NCBI GenBank assembly: GCA_964542915.1
Contig: CAZIVP010000006.1
Span: forward strand, 124,001 to 188,000
Direction: 5' to 3'
DNA from: CAZIVP01 sp964542915
Lineage (GTDB): Bacteria; Calditrichota; Calditrichia; Calditrichales; Calditrichaceae
DNA: 64,000 bases
The translations under genes and the position numbers were made by a program. This document shows, in pieces, positions 27,171 to 36,737 of the stretch (positions are counted from its first letter, which is position 1; each line of letters opens with the position of its first letter). The notes below the pieces were generated by a model. The model was not told the DNA's origin. It saw nothing but the letters and a program-made list of their open reading frames with translations, and did no database searches.

Positions 27171-28769
27171 CTAATTATCTGTTTCTTTTGAAAGATACCA
27201 TTTTTTTACATTTGCCAGGAAATAATCGGCAGGAAACCGTACATTCTTCAGATCATTATGCACAGCGTGAAAATATCTTTTGTTGTACAAAAGGGTAATC
27301 GGCTGATCATTTATGATTTGTTGCTGTAATTGCTTCCATGATGCTGAATTTTTACCATCCCGTTTAAACAGGCTTTCTATAAGCGAATCGGTTTTGTAGC
27401 TGCGATATCTCATCACGTTGTAACCGCTATCGGCTTGTTCGGAATGAAACAACTGCGTAAATGCCATCGGATCGGTTTCAAGCCAATTGACGACCGCTGC
27501 ATCAAAGCGGCCCGTTTGCAAGCGATCGACCATTGCAGACCACGGGACCAATCGTACATCCACCTTTACTCCGATCGAACGCAAATATCGTTTAACATTG
27601 CGCGCCGCTTCCCGCCTTAAACGGCTTTCGCTATTGGTCATTAATTCAAATTTCAGGGTATCTCCGTTCCTGGTCAGAAATTCATTGTCCGTATTGCTGT
27701 TCCACCCGGCGCTCTTAAACCATTTTCGGGCCTTGTCCGGATCGTAATGATAAACCAAACGTTTTTTGAACAACGGTAAACCGGGATGGGTCGGGTTGTC
27801 GTAAACTTCGCCATAGCCCCACAAAATTCCATCCAAAATCGCCCTGCGATCGATCGCATGCGTCAACGCTTTGCGAAGTGTATCGGATGCGAACGGCGCT
27901 CTTTCCGTATTCCATGCTATGAATGTAAATCCCGGTTCCCTGCTCTCCTCGATCCGATATGGCGCGTTTTTTTGCAATTTTTCGGCTGCTTTGGGCGTCA
28001 TAGCATAGGCCATATGTAATGTGTTATTCCGAACGAATTGGATTAAACGATCTTCGCTGTTAAAAAAACGAATTTGAATCGTTTTCAGATATGGCGTATT
28101 TTTACTGTAATAACGGTTACGGATCAGATGCAGACGACGAGCATTGCATTGTTTTACAATAAAAGATCCACATCCCACAAATTGTTCGTTTAAAGCTTTT
28201 TTAAATTTCTCAAATTCCGCATAACGCATTAACAACGGCTTAGGCAAGACCGGCCAGCAAAGGGCTCGTTTGGCTTTAATACCGGGAGCGCGCATGTGGA
28301 ATTCCAAAGTCAGAGAATCTTTGACCACCAAGCGCTCAATGGCGCTTACAGACCAGGATTCATTGATACGCCGTTCGTGCCGTTTTAGAAACTGATAGGT
28401 TGCCTGAGCATCATGAGCCGTTACTGCTTTGCCGTCGCTCCATTTTTTTAAAGTGTTCAGATGGAGGGTATACAGTTCCCCCTGTTGCTCGCTCTGCCAG
28501 GTATGGCATAAACCCGGAGTGAGCCTTCCATTAGCATCCAGGTTGAGTAAAGAGGGAAAAAGTAATAAATCGCCCAGTTTCTGGCTATAGTATTCCTGGG
28601 AATCAAACGGAAAAAGATTGTCGATTCCGCCGATGATGCCCACCTTAATTTCACCCGTTGGCTGCTTAAATTCCCAAGACGGTTTTTGTTTCTTCTCGCA
28701 TGTTCCAACGATCATCATGAGTAAAAACAAAATGCAGATACGTTCAATGGCGCCATATCGTCTATACAC
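27171..28769 (-). CDS. Family 5 extracellular solute-binding lipoprotein (peptide type)
   Basis: 532 residues. The signal ends in a lipobox IVGTC. The mature chain follows the oligopeptide/nickel-binding protein fold: LFPSLLNLDANGRLTPGLCH, WQSEQQGELYTLHL, KWSDGKAVTAHDAQATYQFL, AFTQLFH and FTFIAWNTERAPFASDTLRK, with the central ALTHAIDRRAILDG typical for the family. It should catch peptides or similar solutes outside the inner membrane for an ABC permease, but no permease or ATPase gene is adjacent, so it may act as a sensor part or serve a transporter elsewhere. It overlaps cdsA by 8 bp. Confidence 0.85.
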   Translation of the reverse strand: MYRRYGAIERICILFLLMMIVGTCEKKQKPSWEFKQPTGEIKVGIIGGIDNLFPFDSQEYYSQKLGDLLLFPSLLNLDANGRLTPGLCHTWQSEQQGELYTLHLNTLKKWSDGKAVTAHDAQATYQFLKRHERRINESWSVSAIERLVVKDSLTLEFHMRAPGIKAKRALCWPVLPKPLLMRYAEFEKFKKALNEQFVGCGSFIVKQCNARRLHLIRNRYYSKNTPYLKTIQIRFFNSEDRLIQFVRNNTLHMAYAMTPKAAEKLQKNAPYRIEESREPGFTFIAWNTERAPFASDTLRKALTHAIDRRAILDGILWGYGEVYDNPTHPGLPLFKKRLVYHYDPDKARKWFKSAGWNSNTDNEFLTRNGDTLKFELMTNSESRLRREAARNVKRYLRSIGVKVDVRLVPWSAMVDRLQTGRFDAAVVNWLETDPMAFTQLFHSEQADSGYNVMRYRSYKTDSLIESLFKRDGKNSASWKQLQQQIINDQPITLLYNKRYFHAVHNDLKNVRFPADYFLANVKKWYLSKETDN

Positions 28770-29595
28770 AATAACCCCAAAGAAGATAGACGATCAGGAA
28801 CGCAGGCGCGATAAACATAACGCTGTCAAAACGATCCAAAATCCCTCCGTGCCCGGGCAGAAGACCCGATGAATCTTTCACCTGTACATCGCGTTTGAAC
28901 CAGGATTCCACAAGATCGCCCATTTGACCTACAACGCCAACAATGATGCCAGCAATTAACGCCTGAACCACTGAAATCGGTAGGATCTGTAGCGCCCGTG
29001 CAACGAGGAATGTAGCAATGGCGCCAATCAACCCTGCTATGGCTCCCTCGCGGCTTTTTTTAGGTGACACCCGCTCCAACAAACGATGGCGACCCCATCG
29101 CATACCAATAAAGTAAGCCGCCGTGTCGCAAATCCACACCGCCACAAATATGGTAAGCAACATTGCACCGCTGCTGCCGGTATTGTCATTAATAAAAGTT
29201 TGGTATGGATTCATACGCAATAATACCAGAATGGCCAGAAATACGACGGGATACACCACACCGAACAGAGTACCTGCAATGTTTAAGTTTGCAGAACCGG
29301 TTGTTCGAAACATTTCGATGGAAAAGAGTATCAGTATGGCCAATAAGGCAAGACTCAACACAGGCGGCGTGAATCCATACACCATACCGTAAAGAGTCGT
29401 AAGCCCCAGGAGAATCCCGATGCCTTTCTGTGCAAATATTTCTTTTTCTTTAAGCATCCGGTAAAGCTCCCATTGACCCAATACCGAGATGACGCCGATT
29501 AACATAAAGAAATACAATCCGCCTTTTAAAATAGTGAATACCAGCAAGGGAATACCCACAATGGCAATCGCAATTCGCCAGGGTAAATCGTTCAT
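28762..29595 (-). CDS. cdsA: Phosphatidate cytidylyltransferase CdsA
   Basis: CdsA makes CDP-diacylglycerol from phosphatidic acid and CTP, the branch point to all phospholipids. The 277-residue protein has about eight membrane segments. The C-terminal signature is present: DTAAYFIGMRWGRHRL, SPKKSREGAIAGLIGA, VGQMGDLVESWFKRDVQVKD and SGLLPGHGGILDRFDSVMFI, which holds the metal and phosphate-binding residues. It is the first gene of a three-gene minus-strand operon with the solute-binding lipoprotein and the REC-DUF4388 protein. The uppS and dxr genes that often neighbour cdsA are not here. Confidence 0.95.
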   Translation of the reverse strand: MNDLPWRIAIAIVGIPLLVFTILKGGLYFFMLIGVISVLGQWELYRMLKEKEIFAQKGIGILLGLTTLYGMVYGFTPPVLSLALLAILILFSIEMFRTTGSANLNIAGTLFGVVYPVVFLAILVLLRMNPYQTFINDNTGSSGAMLLTIFVAVWICDTAAYFIGMRWGRHRLLERVSPKKSREGAIAGLIGAIATFLVARALQILPISVVQALIAGIIVGVVGQMGDLVESWFKRDVQVKDSSGLLPGHGGILDRFDSVMFIAPAFLIVYLLWGYCV

Positions 29596-30101
29596 TCAAT
29601 CTCCATATACATTTGAGTAGTTTAGCGTCAAGTAAAAAGCCCGATATTTAGAATCCTTCTTGCAACGATACGTCTTCATCATTGCTACTACAACTCTGTG
29701 TCACATACCGTTTTAAAAGCTCGGTTGTGTTATGCACTTTTAGTATAAAATAAGAAGTTAGCCACAAATAGATTCCGATGCAAAAGTTGTAATGGCAATA
29801 TGGCCAGGGATAAAAGCAAGAAATTTATGAGCAGAGGCCTAACTGAATTCGGGAATTTATGACCAAGTGAAACCGTGCTTTATTTAGTTTTCCATTAACA
29901 ACGGTCTTCAGGCCGGTGTAAAGGATACACGCCAAAACACAAACCGTAATCGTTTCAACAGTTTTAACAGTTTTAACTGAGCGCTATGCCGGTCTCACAC
30001 TTAAACCAATACGGCCGGAACCAAATTATTATTAGGCCATTTGGCGGCAGTTATGGCAATGAAAACAAGAATGACACGATCAAGGCACTCAAAGCAAATA
30101 T

Positions 30102-30207
30102 CTTGAGTATTGGAATAATAGTAGGACTACGCCTGCATTTCTCTAAACATAATCCTTTTTCTCTGCGCTCTCTGCGTACTCGGCGGTTCAATGCCCTGCC
30201 GGCCGCT
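30102..30207 (+). repeat. 106-bp direct repeat, copy 1
   Basis: Starts CTTGAGTATTGGAATAATAG and ends CCTGCCGGCCGCT. It matches copy 2 with only two differences seen by eye (A/G at two places). It contains a CTCTGCGCTCTCTGCGTACT segment resembling the pyrimidine-rich intergenic repeats of many environmental bacteria. Confidence 0.95.
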
Positions 30208-30654
30208 GCCACACAGTGACAACCTTCCCTGTAATTACAAATGCTTTGCCTTTGGCCTTGTCAATATGGCTGCCTCTTTGATGCTCCATTGAATAAGCTG
30301 CCCGCTCATTATACCCAGGGCGTTGCCCCGGGCTAATCCAATCTATCTTGCTCCCTTGGAGCAATCCGTCTTTCCAAATTGAGCTGCCGGACGGAATGGG
30401 GTTGAGCAAAATAATCGAAGCAAAAGCAAAAGACCGCTTTTAACGTTTTTATCCTCTATGTTTTTCCATCTCCCATAGGGACAGAAGATTTATAGGCCCA
30501 ATGAGATTCACTTAATGATCAGCGTCCCGCTAGAAACGCCATAGAGCGCACCGTAATTGATGTTTCATCCCTGACGAAAGCGTTATAGATGAGGCCTCCT
30601 TCGTAGCATCGGGAAAAGCAAGAAATTCATGACTAAGGTACGAAGAACCCAAGG

Positions 30655-30760
30655 CTTGAGTATTGGAATAATGGTAGGACTGCGCCTGCATTTCTCTAAA
30701 CATAATCCTTTTTCTCTGCGCTCTCTGCGTACTCGGCGGTTCAATGCCCTGCCGGCCGCT
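30655..30760 (+). repeat. 106-bp direct repeat, copy 2
   Basis: Same orientation as copy 1 and 553 bp downstream of it. The near identity of the copies implies recent duplication or selection on the element. Confidence 0.95.
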
Positions 30761-30998
30761 ACTCCGATCTCCGGGATAGACCGATTATCTTCAGGCCTGT
30801 GGGAGGTAGTAAAATTTCCGATTTCTGATACCCTGTCCGAACGAGTTCAGGAAAAAACCAAGAATTTCAGGGATGCGGTAGCACATTTACCAAAACAACT
30901 TATTTAAAGCTACGCCGAAATGGAATAAGACAAAATTGCGTTAATAGCCTTCGTTTTACGTTTTGAATGAGAAGAGCAATCAGCGGGAAATCCCCATC

Positions 30999-32774
30999 AT
31001 GACGGCAAGGATCACGTTCAATTTGTTGCTTTTGTTGACCCTCACATCGGCTGCGTCGTTTGCCGCCAGCGAAACGAAACAAATGGTCGATTCAATCAAC
31101 GCCCTTCCTCACGCCTACCTCGTTTCCAATGGCCGCAAGGCGGTCGAACTGTTTAAAGAAAACGCCGAACGGGCGCGATCAATTGATTATACCTACGGGC
31201 AAGCAAAGGCCTACGCCCAGCTGAGTCTGGCGTTAAACGTCCTCGGCAAAATCGATGAACGAACCTCGGCTATACTGAAAGCCATCAAACGATTCGAACA
31301 ACTGGGTCCTTCCCCGGATCTGGCGGCCATTTACGGTCACTACGGGTACGCCCAACGGAAACGCGACATGGAGAACGCCATACGGTATATGAAAAAAGGC
31401 ATCCGGTTGGCGGAAAAGAATCAATACCGAACACGATTGACCAGTCTGTACGATGATTACGGTGTGCTGCACGAACAACGCGGCAACCTGGACAGCGCCC
31501 GTTATTTTTACGAAAGGGCGCTGAAGGTGAAATACGCCTTGCAGGACAGTAACGGGATTCCCTATAGTTTGAACAATATCGCCGGCATTTATGCCATGCA
31601 GGGCCTATTCGACAAAGCGCTGGAATACGCCGCCGAATCGGATACATATCGCAAAAAGGAAAAGGGGGAATATGGCCGGTCTCTCAATCTGATGCTTTAT
31701 GGCGAGATATACGTTGCCATGGGCAAAAGCGATTCCGCCGTCGCTTATTTCAAACGCTGCCTTAAAAAATGTCATACGCTGAACTTCACGGATCTGGCGC
31801 GTTACGCCTACTTAAAATTAACGCAGGTTTACGAACAAACAGGCGATTACCGGAAAGCATTGACCAATCAAAAAAAATACATCGCCTTTAAGGACAGCCT
31901 GTTAAACATATCCACCAACGCCAAAATCGCCGAACTTGAAATCGCCTACGAGACTGAAAAGAAAGACCGCAAAATAGCGGAGCATGCCCTGGCCCTCCGA
32001 AAAAAGACCGCTCAACTCACGCTTGCACTGCTGGCCATCATTGCTCTCGCAGTCGTGAGCCTCTTTATCTATCGCTGGCAAAAGGCCAAACGGGAACGGC
32101 TGCGCAAAGAATTAGTCCTGAAAAATAAACTTAAACAATCCGAACTGGAAAAGAACATCGCCGATGAAAAACTTCGAATTTCCCGTGAATTGCATGACAA
32201 TATCGGTTCACACCTGACCTTCCTGATCAATTCCGTTGATAATTTGAGTTATAGTGCGAAGGAATCCAATTTACAGGAAAAACTCCAGCGCCTGAGCACC
32301 TTCGGACGCAGCACCATTAAAGAATTGCGCCATTCGATCTGGGCCTTAAAACAACAGGGCGGCGCCGTGGACTTACTTGTTCTCAAAATCAATGAACTCA
32401 AACAGCAAATAAACAGCCAGCCCGGCAATCCTTATATGGAAGTACAATGCCAAATCAACCAATCTTACAGGTTTAGTGCCGTGCAAATCCTTAACCTCTA
32501 CCGACTTGTACAGGAAGCCGTGCAAAACACACTTAAACATGCTGAAGCCGATCATATCCAGGTTACATTCGAAAAATCCGTGCACGACCTCGTGCTTGTC
32601 ATTTGCGACGACGGCAAAGGCTTTGATATCGGTCGCCAACCCGCCGGCAACGGTTTGCGTAATATGGAACTGCGCTGTATGGAGGCCGGTGGCCGCATGG
32701 TGATTCAAAGCTCGGAAGACGGAACCCATATAATTTGCCGGATTCCGATCAAGGTATTGCAAGCTGGAAATTAA
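30999..32774 (+). CDS. TPR-containing sensor histidine kinase (HisKA_3 type)
   Basis: 591 residues from ATG at 30999, chosen because it begins a signal peptide (MTARITFNLLLLLTLTSAASFA); an in-frame TTG lies 36 bp upstream. Residues 50-300 contain about six tetratricopeptide repeats, predicted periplasmic, for example LYDDYGVLHEQRGNLDSARY and YGEIYVAMGKSDSAVAYFKR. One membrane helix at about 339-360 is followed by a coiled coil and the kinase: H399 in RISRELHDNIGSHL, the dimerisation helix with FGRSTIKELRHSIWALKQ, and a HATPase with QEAVQNTLKHAEAD and DDGKGFD. The partner is the NarL-type regulator encoded 72 bp downstream. Confidence 0.93.
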   Translation: MTARITFNLLLLLTLTSAASFAASETKQMVDSINALPHAYLVSNGRKAVELFKENAERARSIDYTYGQAKAYAQLSLALNVLGKIDERTSAILKAIKRFEQLGPSPDLAAIYGHYGYAQRKRDMENAIRYMKKGIRLAEKNQYRTRLTSLYDDYGVLHEQRGNLDSARYFYERALKVKYALQDSNGIPYSLNNIAGIYAMQGLFDKALEYAAESDTYRKKEKGEYGRSLNLMLYGEIYVAMGKSDSAVAYFKRCLKKCHTLNFTDLARYAYLKLTQVYEQTGDYRKALTNQKKYIAFKDSLLNISTNAKIAELEIAYETEKKDRKIAEHALALRKKTAQLTLALLAIIALAVVSLFIYRWQKAKRERLRKELVLKNKLKQSELEKNIADEKLRISRELHDNIGSHLTFLINSVDNLSYSAKESNLQEKLQRLSTFGRSTIKELRHSIWALKQQGGAVDLLVLKINELKQQINSQPGNPYMEVQCQINQSYRFSAVQILNLYRLVQEAVQNTLKHAEADHIQVTFEKSVHDLVLVICDDGKGFDIGRQPAGNGLRNMELRCMEAGGRMVIQSSEDGTHIICRIPIKVLQAGN

Positions 32775-32846
32775 ATGAAAACCGAATCAATAGAATAAGG
32801 CATCTGCCCTATTGTATGAAAATAGAGCAATGTTAAATTAACTATT

Positions 32847-33521
32847 ATGGATAAACATAATCGAATACGCGTCGCCATTGCCGACGATAACAAACTGCTT
32901 GCCCAATCGATCCGGGAAAAGCTTGAAATATACGAGGATGAGCTGGAGTACAAATATACGGCCTTCAACGGGCGGGATTTGCTGGAACGTCTTAAGCAAG
33001 ATAATGATGTGGACACGATCCTGATGGACATTGAAATGCCGGAATTGGACGGCATCGCCTGCACCGAATACGTAGATCGGCACTACCCTTCGATTAAAAT
33101 CATCATGCTCACGGTATTTGATGACGACGATAAAATATTCCGTTCCATTCGGGCCGGCGCCAACGGGTATTTGCTCAAAGAAGAACCGCCAGATGTGATA
33201 CGCGATAGCATCAGGATGATCATGGCAGGCGGGGCGGCGATGACGCCGGTCATCGCCGCCAAGTCGCTCGCCTTGCTGAGAAGCACTCCAAACGACGTAG
33301 TGAAGACCGCCGAAGCCATTCAGGAATCTAATCTATTGACCAAACGGCAGGCGGAAGTGTTGGAGCAACTGAGCCGGGGCCTGGATTATAAGGCCATCGC
33401 TGAAAATCTGTTTGTCTCGCCATTTACCGTACGTAAGCATATCGAACATATTTACGAAAAATTGCAGGTACACAATAAGATGCAAGCGGTACAAAAAGCA
33501 CAACGTCATAAACTCATTTAA
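32847..33521 (+). CDS. NarL/FixJ-family response regulator
   Basis: 224 residues. The receiver has VAIADDN, acceptor D61 in ILMDIEMPELDG, threonine in IMLTVFDDDD and lysine in GYLLKEEPP. The LuxR-type helix-turn-helix lies at about 155-220 with LTKRQAEVLEQLSRGLDYKA and VSPFTVRKHIEHIYEKLQVH. It should be phosphorylated by the TPR histidine kinase encoded upstream and bind DNA as a dimer. Target genes are not known; a shared 15-bp motif occurs upstream of this gene and upstream of the following secreted-protein gene. Confidence 0.95.
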   Translation: MDKHNRIRVAIADDNKLLAQSIREKLEIYEDELEYKYTAFNGRDLLERLKQDNDVDTILMDIEMPELDGIACTEYVDRHYPSIKIIMLTVFDDDDKIFRSIRAGANGYLLKEEPPDVIRDSIRMIMAGGAAMTPVIAAKSLALLRSTPNDVVKTAEAIQESNLLTKRQAEVLEQLSRGLDYKAIAENLFVSPFTVRKHIEHIYEKLQVHNKMQAVQKAQRHKLI

Positions 33522-33830
33522 ACCCCGTGCAGGGATGCTTGCCCGCTCTCTCTTTATTACCACAAACAATGACATCGCCCTAAATTCAGCCTTATAATCC
33601 ATTACCCACCTCCCTGTGGTTCTATCATCATCTCGAAGAAAATCTGACATCTGCCGTATTGTCAATCCAGCGCCCGCTTTGTAAATAAACAACAAGCCGG
33701 CTATCCGCGATTCAACGATCCCGGTTTCATCTCAGTCATTCATATCCCGCTGGATCGCGGGTTGTCACCGCATATCTGATAACGCTTTAATCGAACGATC
33801 AACAATTTTTGGAAAAAGGGGGGATTGCTT
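33522..33830. other. Intergenic region upstream of the secreted beta-propeller gene
   Basis: 309 bp without a gene. It includes CATCTGCCGTATTGT at 33649-33663, which matches 14 of 15 bases of a site at 32801-32815. The ribosome binding site AAGGGGGGA for the next gene is at its right end. Confidence 0.5.
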
Positions 33831-35492
33831 ATGTTTCGTATACTATTATTTCATTTAGCCGCTTTTACAACAGTTTTTTCTCAGATTCTTTGGCAGGAAG
33901 AAGTACCGGGCAGTATGGTAAAAGACCTGGCGCTGAACGAATCCGGTAGTTTGTTTATCGCCGGTATGGTTGAAAACAGTGTGGCTGAAGAATCCTGGGA
34001 AGATTTTTATACGGTCAAAATCAGCGCCGTAGGCGACAGCCTCTGGGCGCACGCCATTCATTCCGGGACGGAACACGCCAACGCTATCACCATGGATAAT
34101 GAAGGAAACGTTATCTCAGCCGGCAGCATCGATAAAGAGGGCGGGTGGTGGGAGTACGATTATCTCGTCTCAAAATATTCCAAAGAAGGTAATATGGAAT
34201 GGCAAAGTGAGTACGGCGGAACGAGTGGCCGCCAGGATAAGGTTATCGATATCATCACGGATGACGAAGGCAATATTTTTGTGACCGGCGAGACGCACAA
34301 TCACCGTAATGAAGAAGCCAACATGGATATCACGACCATTAAATTGAACCACAGCGGCGACACGCTTTGGACAAGAACCTATAACAGTCCTTATGGATTG
34401 AAAGACAGCCCCAATCATATTCACATGGATGACGCCCGCAATATCTTCGTTACCGGTGATGTCATTTATGATGACACGCCCAATGATCAGTTTGCTCCTG
34501 TTTTGCTTAAATATGATACAGAGGGCAACCTGCTTTTCGATTCCGTTTATACAAACATCAGCCGTTCCGTACGCTTAGAGGATTCCCAAATGGGCGCCGA
34601 CGGCTCCATCTATCTCCATCTGAACGAACGTCTGTCCGTTTACATTGAGGAACCTTATCGCGGCGTCAGAAAATATGATATCGATGGTCGCTTCGCAGGC
34701 GACATGCGCTACAAGGCCGACACAACGGAATGGGATTTTCAGGACGGTTACGTGGATGTTGACGACAATGGTAATGTTTTCATGTTAACGCATCTAAATA
34801 AAGGCGAATGGTGGGAAAATAACTGGCATGTAACGCTCGCTTGTTTCGATGTTGCAGGAAATTTGAAATGGAGTCATGAATACCCGGTAAACGATGAGTG
34901 GGACCGACCTTACGGTATTGAAGTGGACGCCGACGGCAATTGTTATATACTACATCTTGGTACGGCCGATGACCAATACTTCAAAGAAGCCAATTTGAAA
35001 AAAATTGACGGCAACGGCCGGTTACGATTTTCCATTAGCAGCGGTACGGTCGATCATAATCGCGGCAGCAGCCACATCGGTGCCATGCGTATGACGATCG
35101 ATGATCAGGGGCATGCCTGGGTTGTGTATCGCTTTGCCGATGAGGATGACCTCGGTTTTTTTAGGATCATTAAATATGATACCCGCGTCAAAACCGCTCT
35201 ATTCGAAACAGAACCTATAACAACGCCTCAGAACTTTGAGTTGTCGCAAAATTACCCTAACCCGTTTAATCCCTTTACCGCCATCCGATATTTCCTGCCA
35301 GCCGAAACACCCGTGACGCTGGCCGTTTATGATTTGTCGGGAAAACTCATCGATGTATTACAAGAAGGGCCGAAATCCGGCGGCGCACATCGCCTCGTCT
35401 TTGACGCCTCGCGTCTGGCTTCAGGAAATTATATCTATCGTTTAACCACCCGGTTCGGGTCCATTAGCAATCGCATGACCGTCGTAAAATAG
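33831..35492 (+). CDS. Secreted beta-propeller protein with C-terminal sorting domain
   Basis: 553 residues from ATG at 33831 (a TTG two codons earlier is open but lies inside the ribosome binding site). A signal peptide MFRILLFHLAAFTTVFSQ leads to repeated blades of the SBBP/NHL kind: DLALNESGSLFIAGM, AITMDNEGNVISAGS, IITDDEGNIFVTGE, IHMDDARNIFVTGD, VDVDDNGNVFMLT and GIEVDADGNCYILH. The last 85 residues are a type IX-like sorting domain opening FELSQNYPNPFNPFTAIRYF and ending NYIYRLTTRFGSISNRMTVV, so the protein is probably exported to the cell surface. Ligand unknown. It follows the TPR kinase pair, which may control it. Confidence 0.88.
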   Translation: MFRILLFHLAAFTTVFSQILWQEEVPGSMVKDLALNESGSLFIAGMVENSVAEESWEDFYTVKISAVGDSLWAHAIHSGTEHANAITMDNEGNVISAGSIDKEGGWWEYDYLVSKYSKEGNMEWQSEYGGTSGRQDKVIDIITDDEGNIFVTGETHNHRNEEANMDITTIKLNHSGDTLWTRTYNSPYGLKDSPNHIHMDDARNIFVTGDVIYDDTPNDQFAPVLLKYDTEGNLLFDSVYTNISRSVRLEDSQMGADGSIYLHLNERLSVYIEEPYRGVRKYDIDGRFAGDMRYKADTTEWDFQDGYVDVDDNGNVFMLTHLNKGEWWENNWHVTLACFDVAGNLKWSHEYPVNDEWDRPYGIEVDADGNCYILHLGTADDQYFKEANLKKIDGNGRLRFSISSGTVDHNRGSSHIGAMRMTIDDQGHAWVVYRFADEDDLGFFRIIKYDTRVKTALFETEPITTPQNFELSQNYPNPFNPFTAIRYFLPAETPVTLAVYDLSGKLIDVLQEGPKSGGAHRLVFDASRLASGNYIYRLTTRFGSISNRMTVVK

Positions 35493-35510
35493 GGGGTATA
35501 TAATACCACA

Positions 35511-35544
35511 AACATCAACGCCGGCGTGCGCCTGCGTTGATGTT
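35511..35544 (+). terminator. Hairpin after the beta-propeller gene
   Basis: An 11-bp perfect inverted repeat (AACATCAACGC at 35511-35521 and GCGTTGATGTT at 35534-35544) with a GC-rich 12-nt loop lies 18 bp past the stop. The tail after it is C and T mixed, so it is a weak terminator or an RNA end protector. Confidence 0.55.
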
Positions 35545-35669
35545 CTTCCCAGCTCCTCTGCTTCCATACTATCCGTATTACCCTCCTAACTTTTTTCCAA
35601 ACGTTGCGGATACGCAATCAGCAAAACACGGCTTCCAATGTGCCAAAAGAGATGGAATATATACATTTT

Positions 35670-35695
35670 TGGCAGATTTTAATCTGCCATTTTTA
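35670..35695 (+). terminator. Intrinsic terminator
   Basis: TGGCAGA and TCTGCCA (35670-35676, 35683-35689) form a stem with loop TTTTAA and are followed by TTTTTATT. It may act as a second stop for the beta-propeller transcript. Confidence 0.7.
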
Positions 35696-36014
35696 TTATA
35701 TTCTTTTAAGAGATTAAGGCCGTTTATTGTTTTTATTGCACTTAAATGATTTGGCATAAAGCTTGTCTTGCCGAAATGCGTTGGGGAAAAAATCTTTTTA
35801 AATCAAACCATTAACAAGGAAGCACCAAGATTTTAAAAATGCCCATCTGATGTTTAAAGGCAGATATCGTGAACGCCCGTTATCTTAGAATAAATGCTCG
35901 GGCAATATATGTTGAAGCCTGCGGTATCTTTATCACAACGCCGCGTGAAACGTCAACAATTGTTGGAATGATCCATACACATAAACCAATACACTAAAAA
36001 AGGAGGAATGCCCC
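35696..36014. other. Intergenic region upstream of groES
   Basis: About 320 bp with no gene. I searched for the inverted repeat TTAGCACTC-N9-GAGTGCTAA bound by HrcA and did not find it. A strong ribosome binding site AAAGGAGG precedes groES. Confidence 0.5.
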
Positions 36015-36305
36015 ATGAGCATCAAACCCTTGCATGATAATATTCTTCTTGAGCCGGTCATAAGCGAAGAAAAAACGACGGGCGGCATTATTGTACCGGA
36101 TACGGCGCGTGAAAAATCGATGAAAGGCAAAGTTGTGGCGACCGGCCCAGGAAAACTCTCCAAAGAGGGAGAACGATTGCCCATTGATATTAAGGAAGGC
36201 GACATCGTGCTCTATGCGAAATTTTCCGGAACCGAATTTAAAATGGATGAAAAAGAATATTTGATCATCAAGGAAGACGACATTTTAGCGATTATCAACC
36301 AATAA
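36015..36305 (+). CDS. groES: Co-chaperonin GroES (Cpn10)
   Basis: 96 residues, the normal length. It begins MSIKPLHDNILLEPVISEEK, followed by GGIIVPDTAREKSMKGKVVA (the mobile loop that docks on GroEL), GDIVLYAKFSGTEFKMDEKE and LIIKEDDILAI, all canonical. GroES caps the GroEL barrel during folding. No groEL follows: the next 430 bp hold only a possible relic and then the transglycosylase gene. A second, bicistronic groESL elsewhere is therefore likely, making this a stand-alone paralogue. Confidence 0.97.
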   Translation: MSIKPLHDNILLEPVISEEKTTGGIIVPDTAREKSMKGKVVATGPGKLSKEGERLPIDIKEGDIVLYAKFSGTEFKMDEKEYLIIKEDDILAIINQ

Positions 36306-36551
36306 ACCTGAGGCTATTTCTGCCTGTAAAGATCGCATCCGGCCGTGACCGGGCGTCATCGGCCCCACCAAGGTAACGCGTTCGGCTCTGGAAAATGCCG
36401 CCTCGATAGCCGGATTGCCGTTGATGACGGAAGCGCTGATCACCGATAAAACCCGAAGAAAACAAATCACAGGGTGCCATGCCGCACGGCGATATGGGCG
36501 ATATGTATAAAACCACAAACGGGATATCGATGGCGATTTCCCGTTTTTCAT
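36306..36551 (-). pseudogene. Possible relic of a DUF364-like protein
   Basis: A short minus-strand frame contains VISASVINGNPAIEAAFSRA followed by ERVTLVGPMTPGH, which resembles the nucleotide-fold core of DUF364 proteins (a TGS-type INGT stretch and a VGPSAP-type loop). The remainder has no family pattern and it reads into the groES stop. It could be chance; I give it little weight. Confidence 0.22.
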
Positions 36552-36737
36552 TTTGTTCGCTCCTATCTTCTTTTACTCCGAATGTTTATTAATCCAATCG
36601 TCTTAAATCAATAATCGTATCTTGATTCGAACAGAATAAAACGGTCGTTCATTTTGTTTTCAACCATACAATCATTACTTTTTCAGACAATAGATACATA
36701 CAAAAGCAGTAAAGGAGTACCATCCTCAGAGGTTCGT

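Larger units (their letters stand above)
29596..30998. other. Long gene-free region with repeats
   Basis: 1.4 kb without a credible gene. It contains two copies of a 106-bp direct repeat and, near 30318-30345, a CCCGGGGCAACGCCCTGGG-type palindrome whose minus-strand translation gives SPGQRPG, a text I know as a recurrent spurious peptide of intergenic repeats. Short similar phrases (aaagcaagaaattyatga) recur near 29815 and 30617, which suggests that the repeat unit was once longer. The region looks like an accumulation of decayed intergenic repeat units. Confidence 0.6.

Noticed and set aside
30188..30409. 73-codon frame with SPGQRPG
   Set aside because: This text is a known kind of spurious translation of a CCCGGGGCAACGCCC intergenic repeat, and the frame crosses the 106-bp repeat.
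35696..36014. CIRCE/HrcA operator before groES
   Set aside because: The TTAGCACTC inverted repeat is absent.
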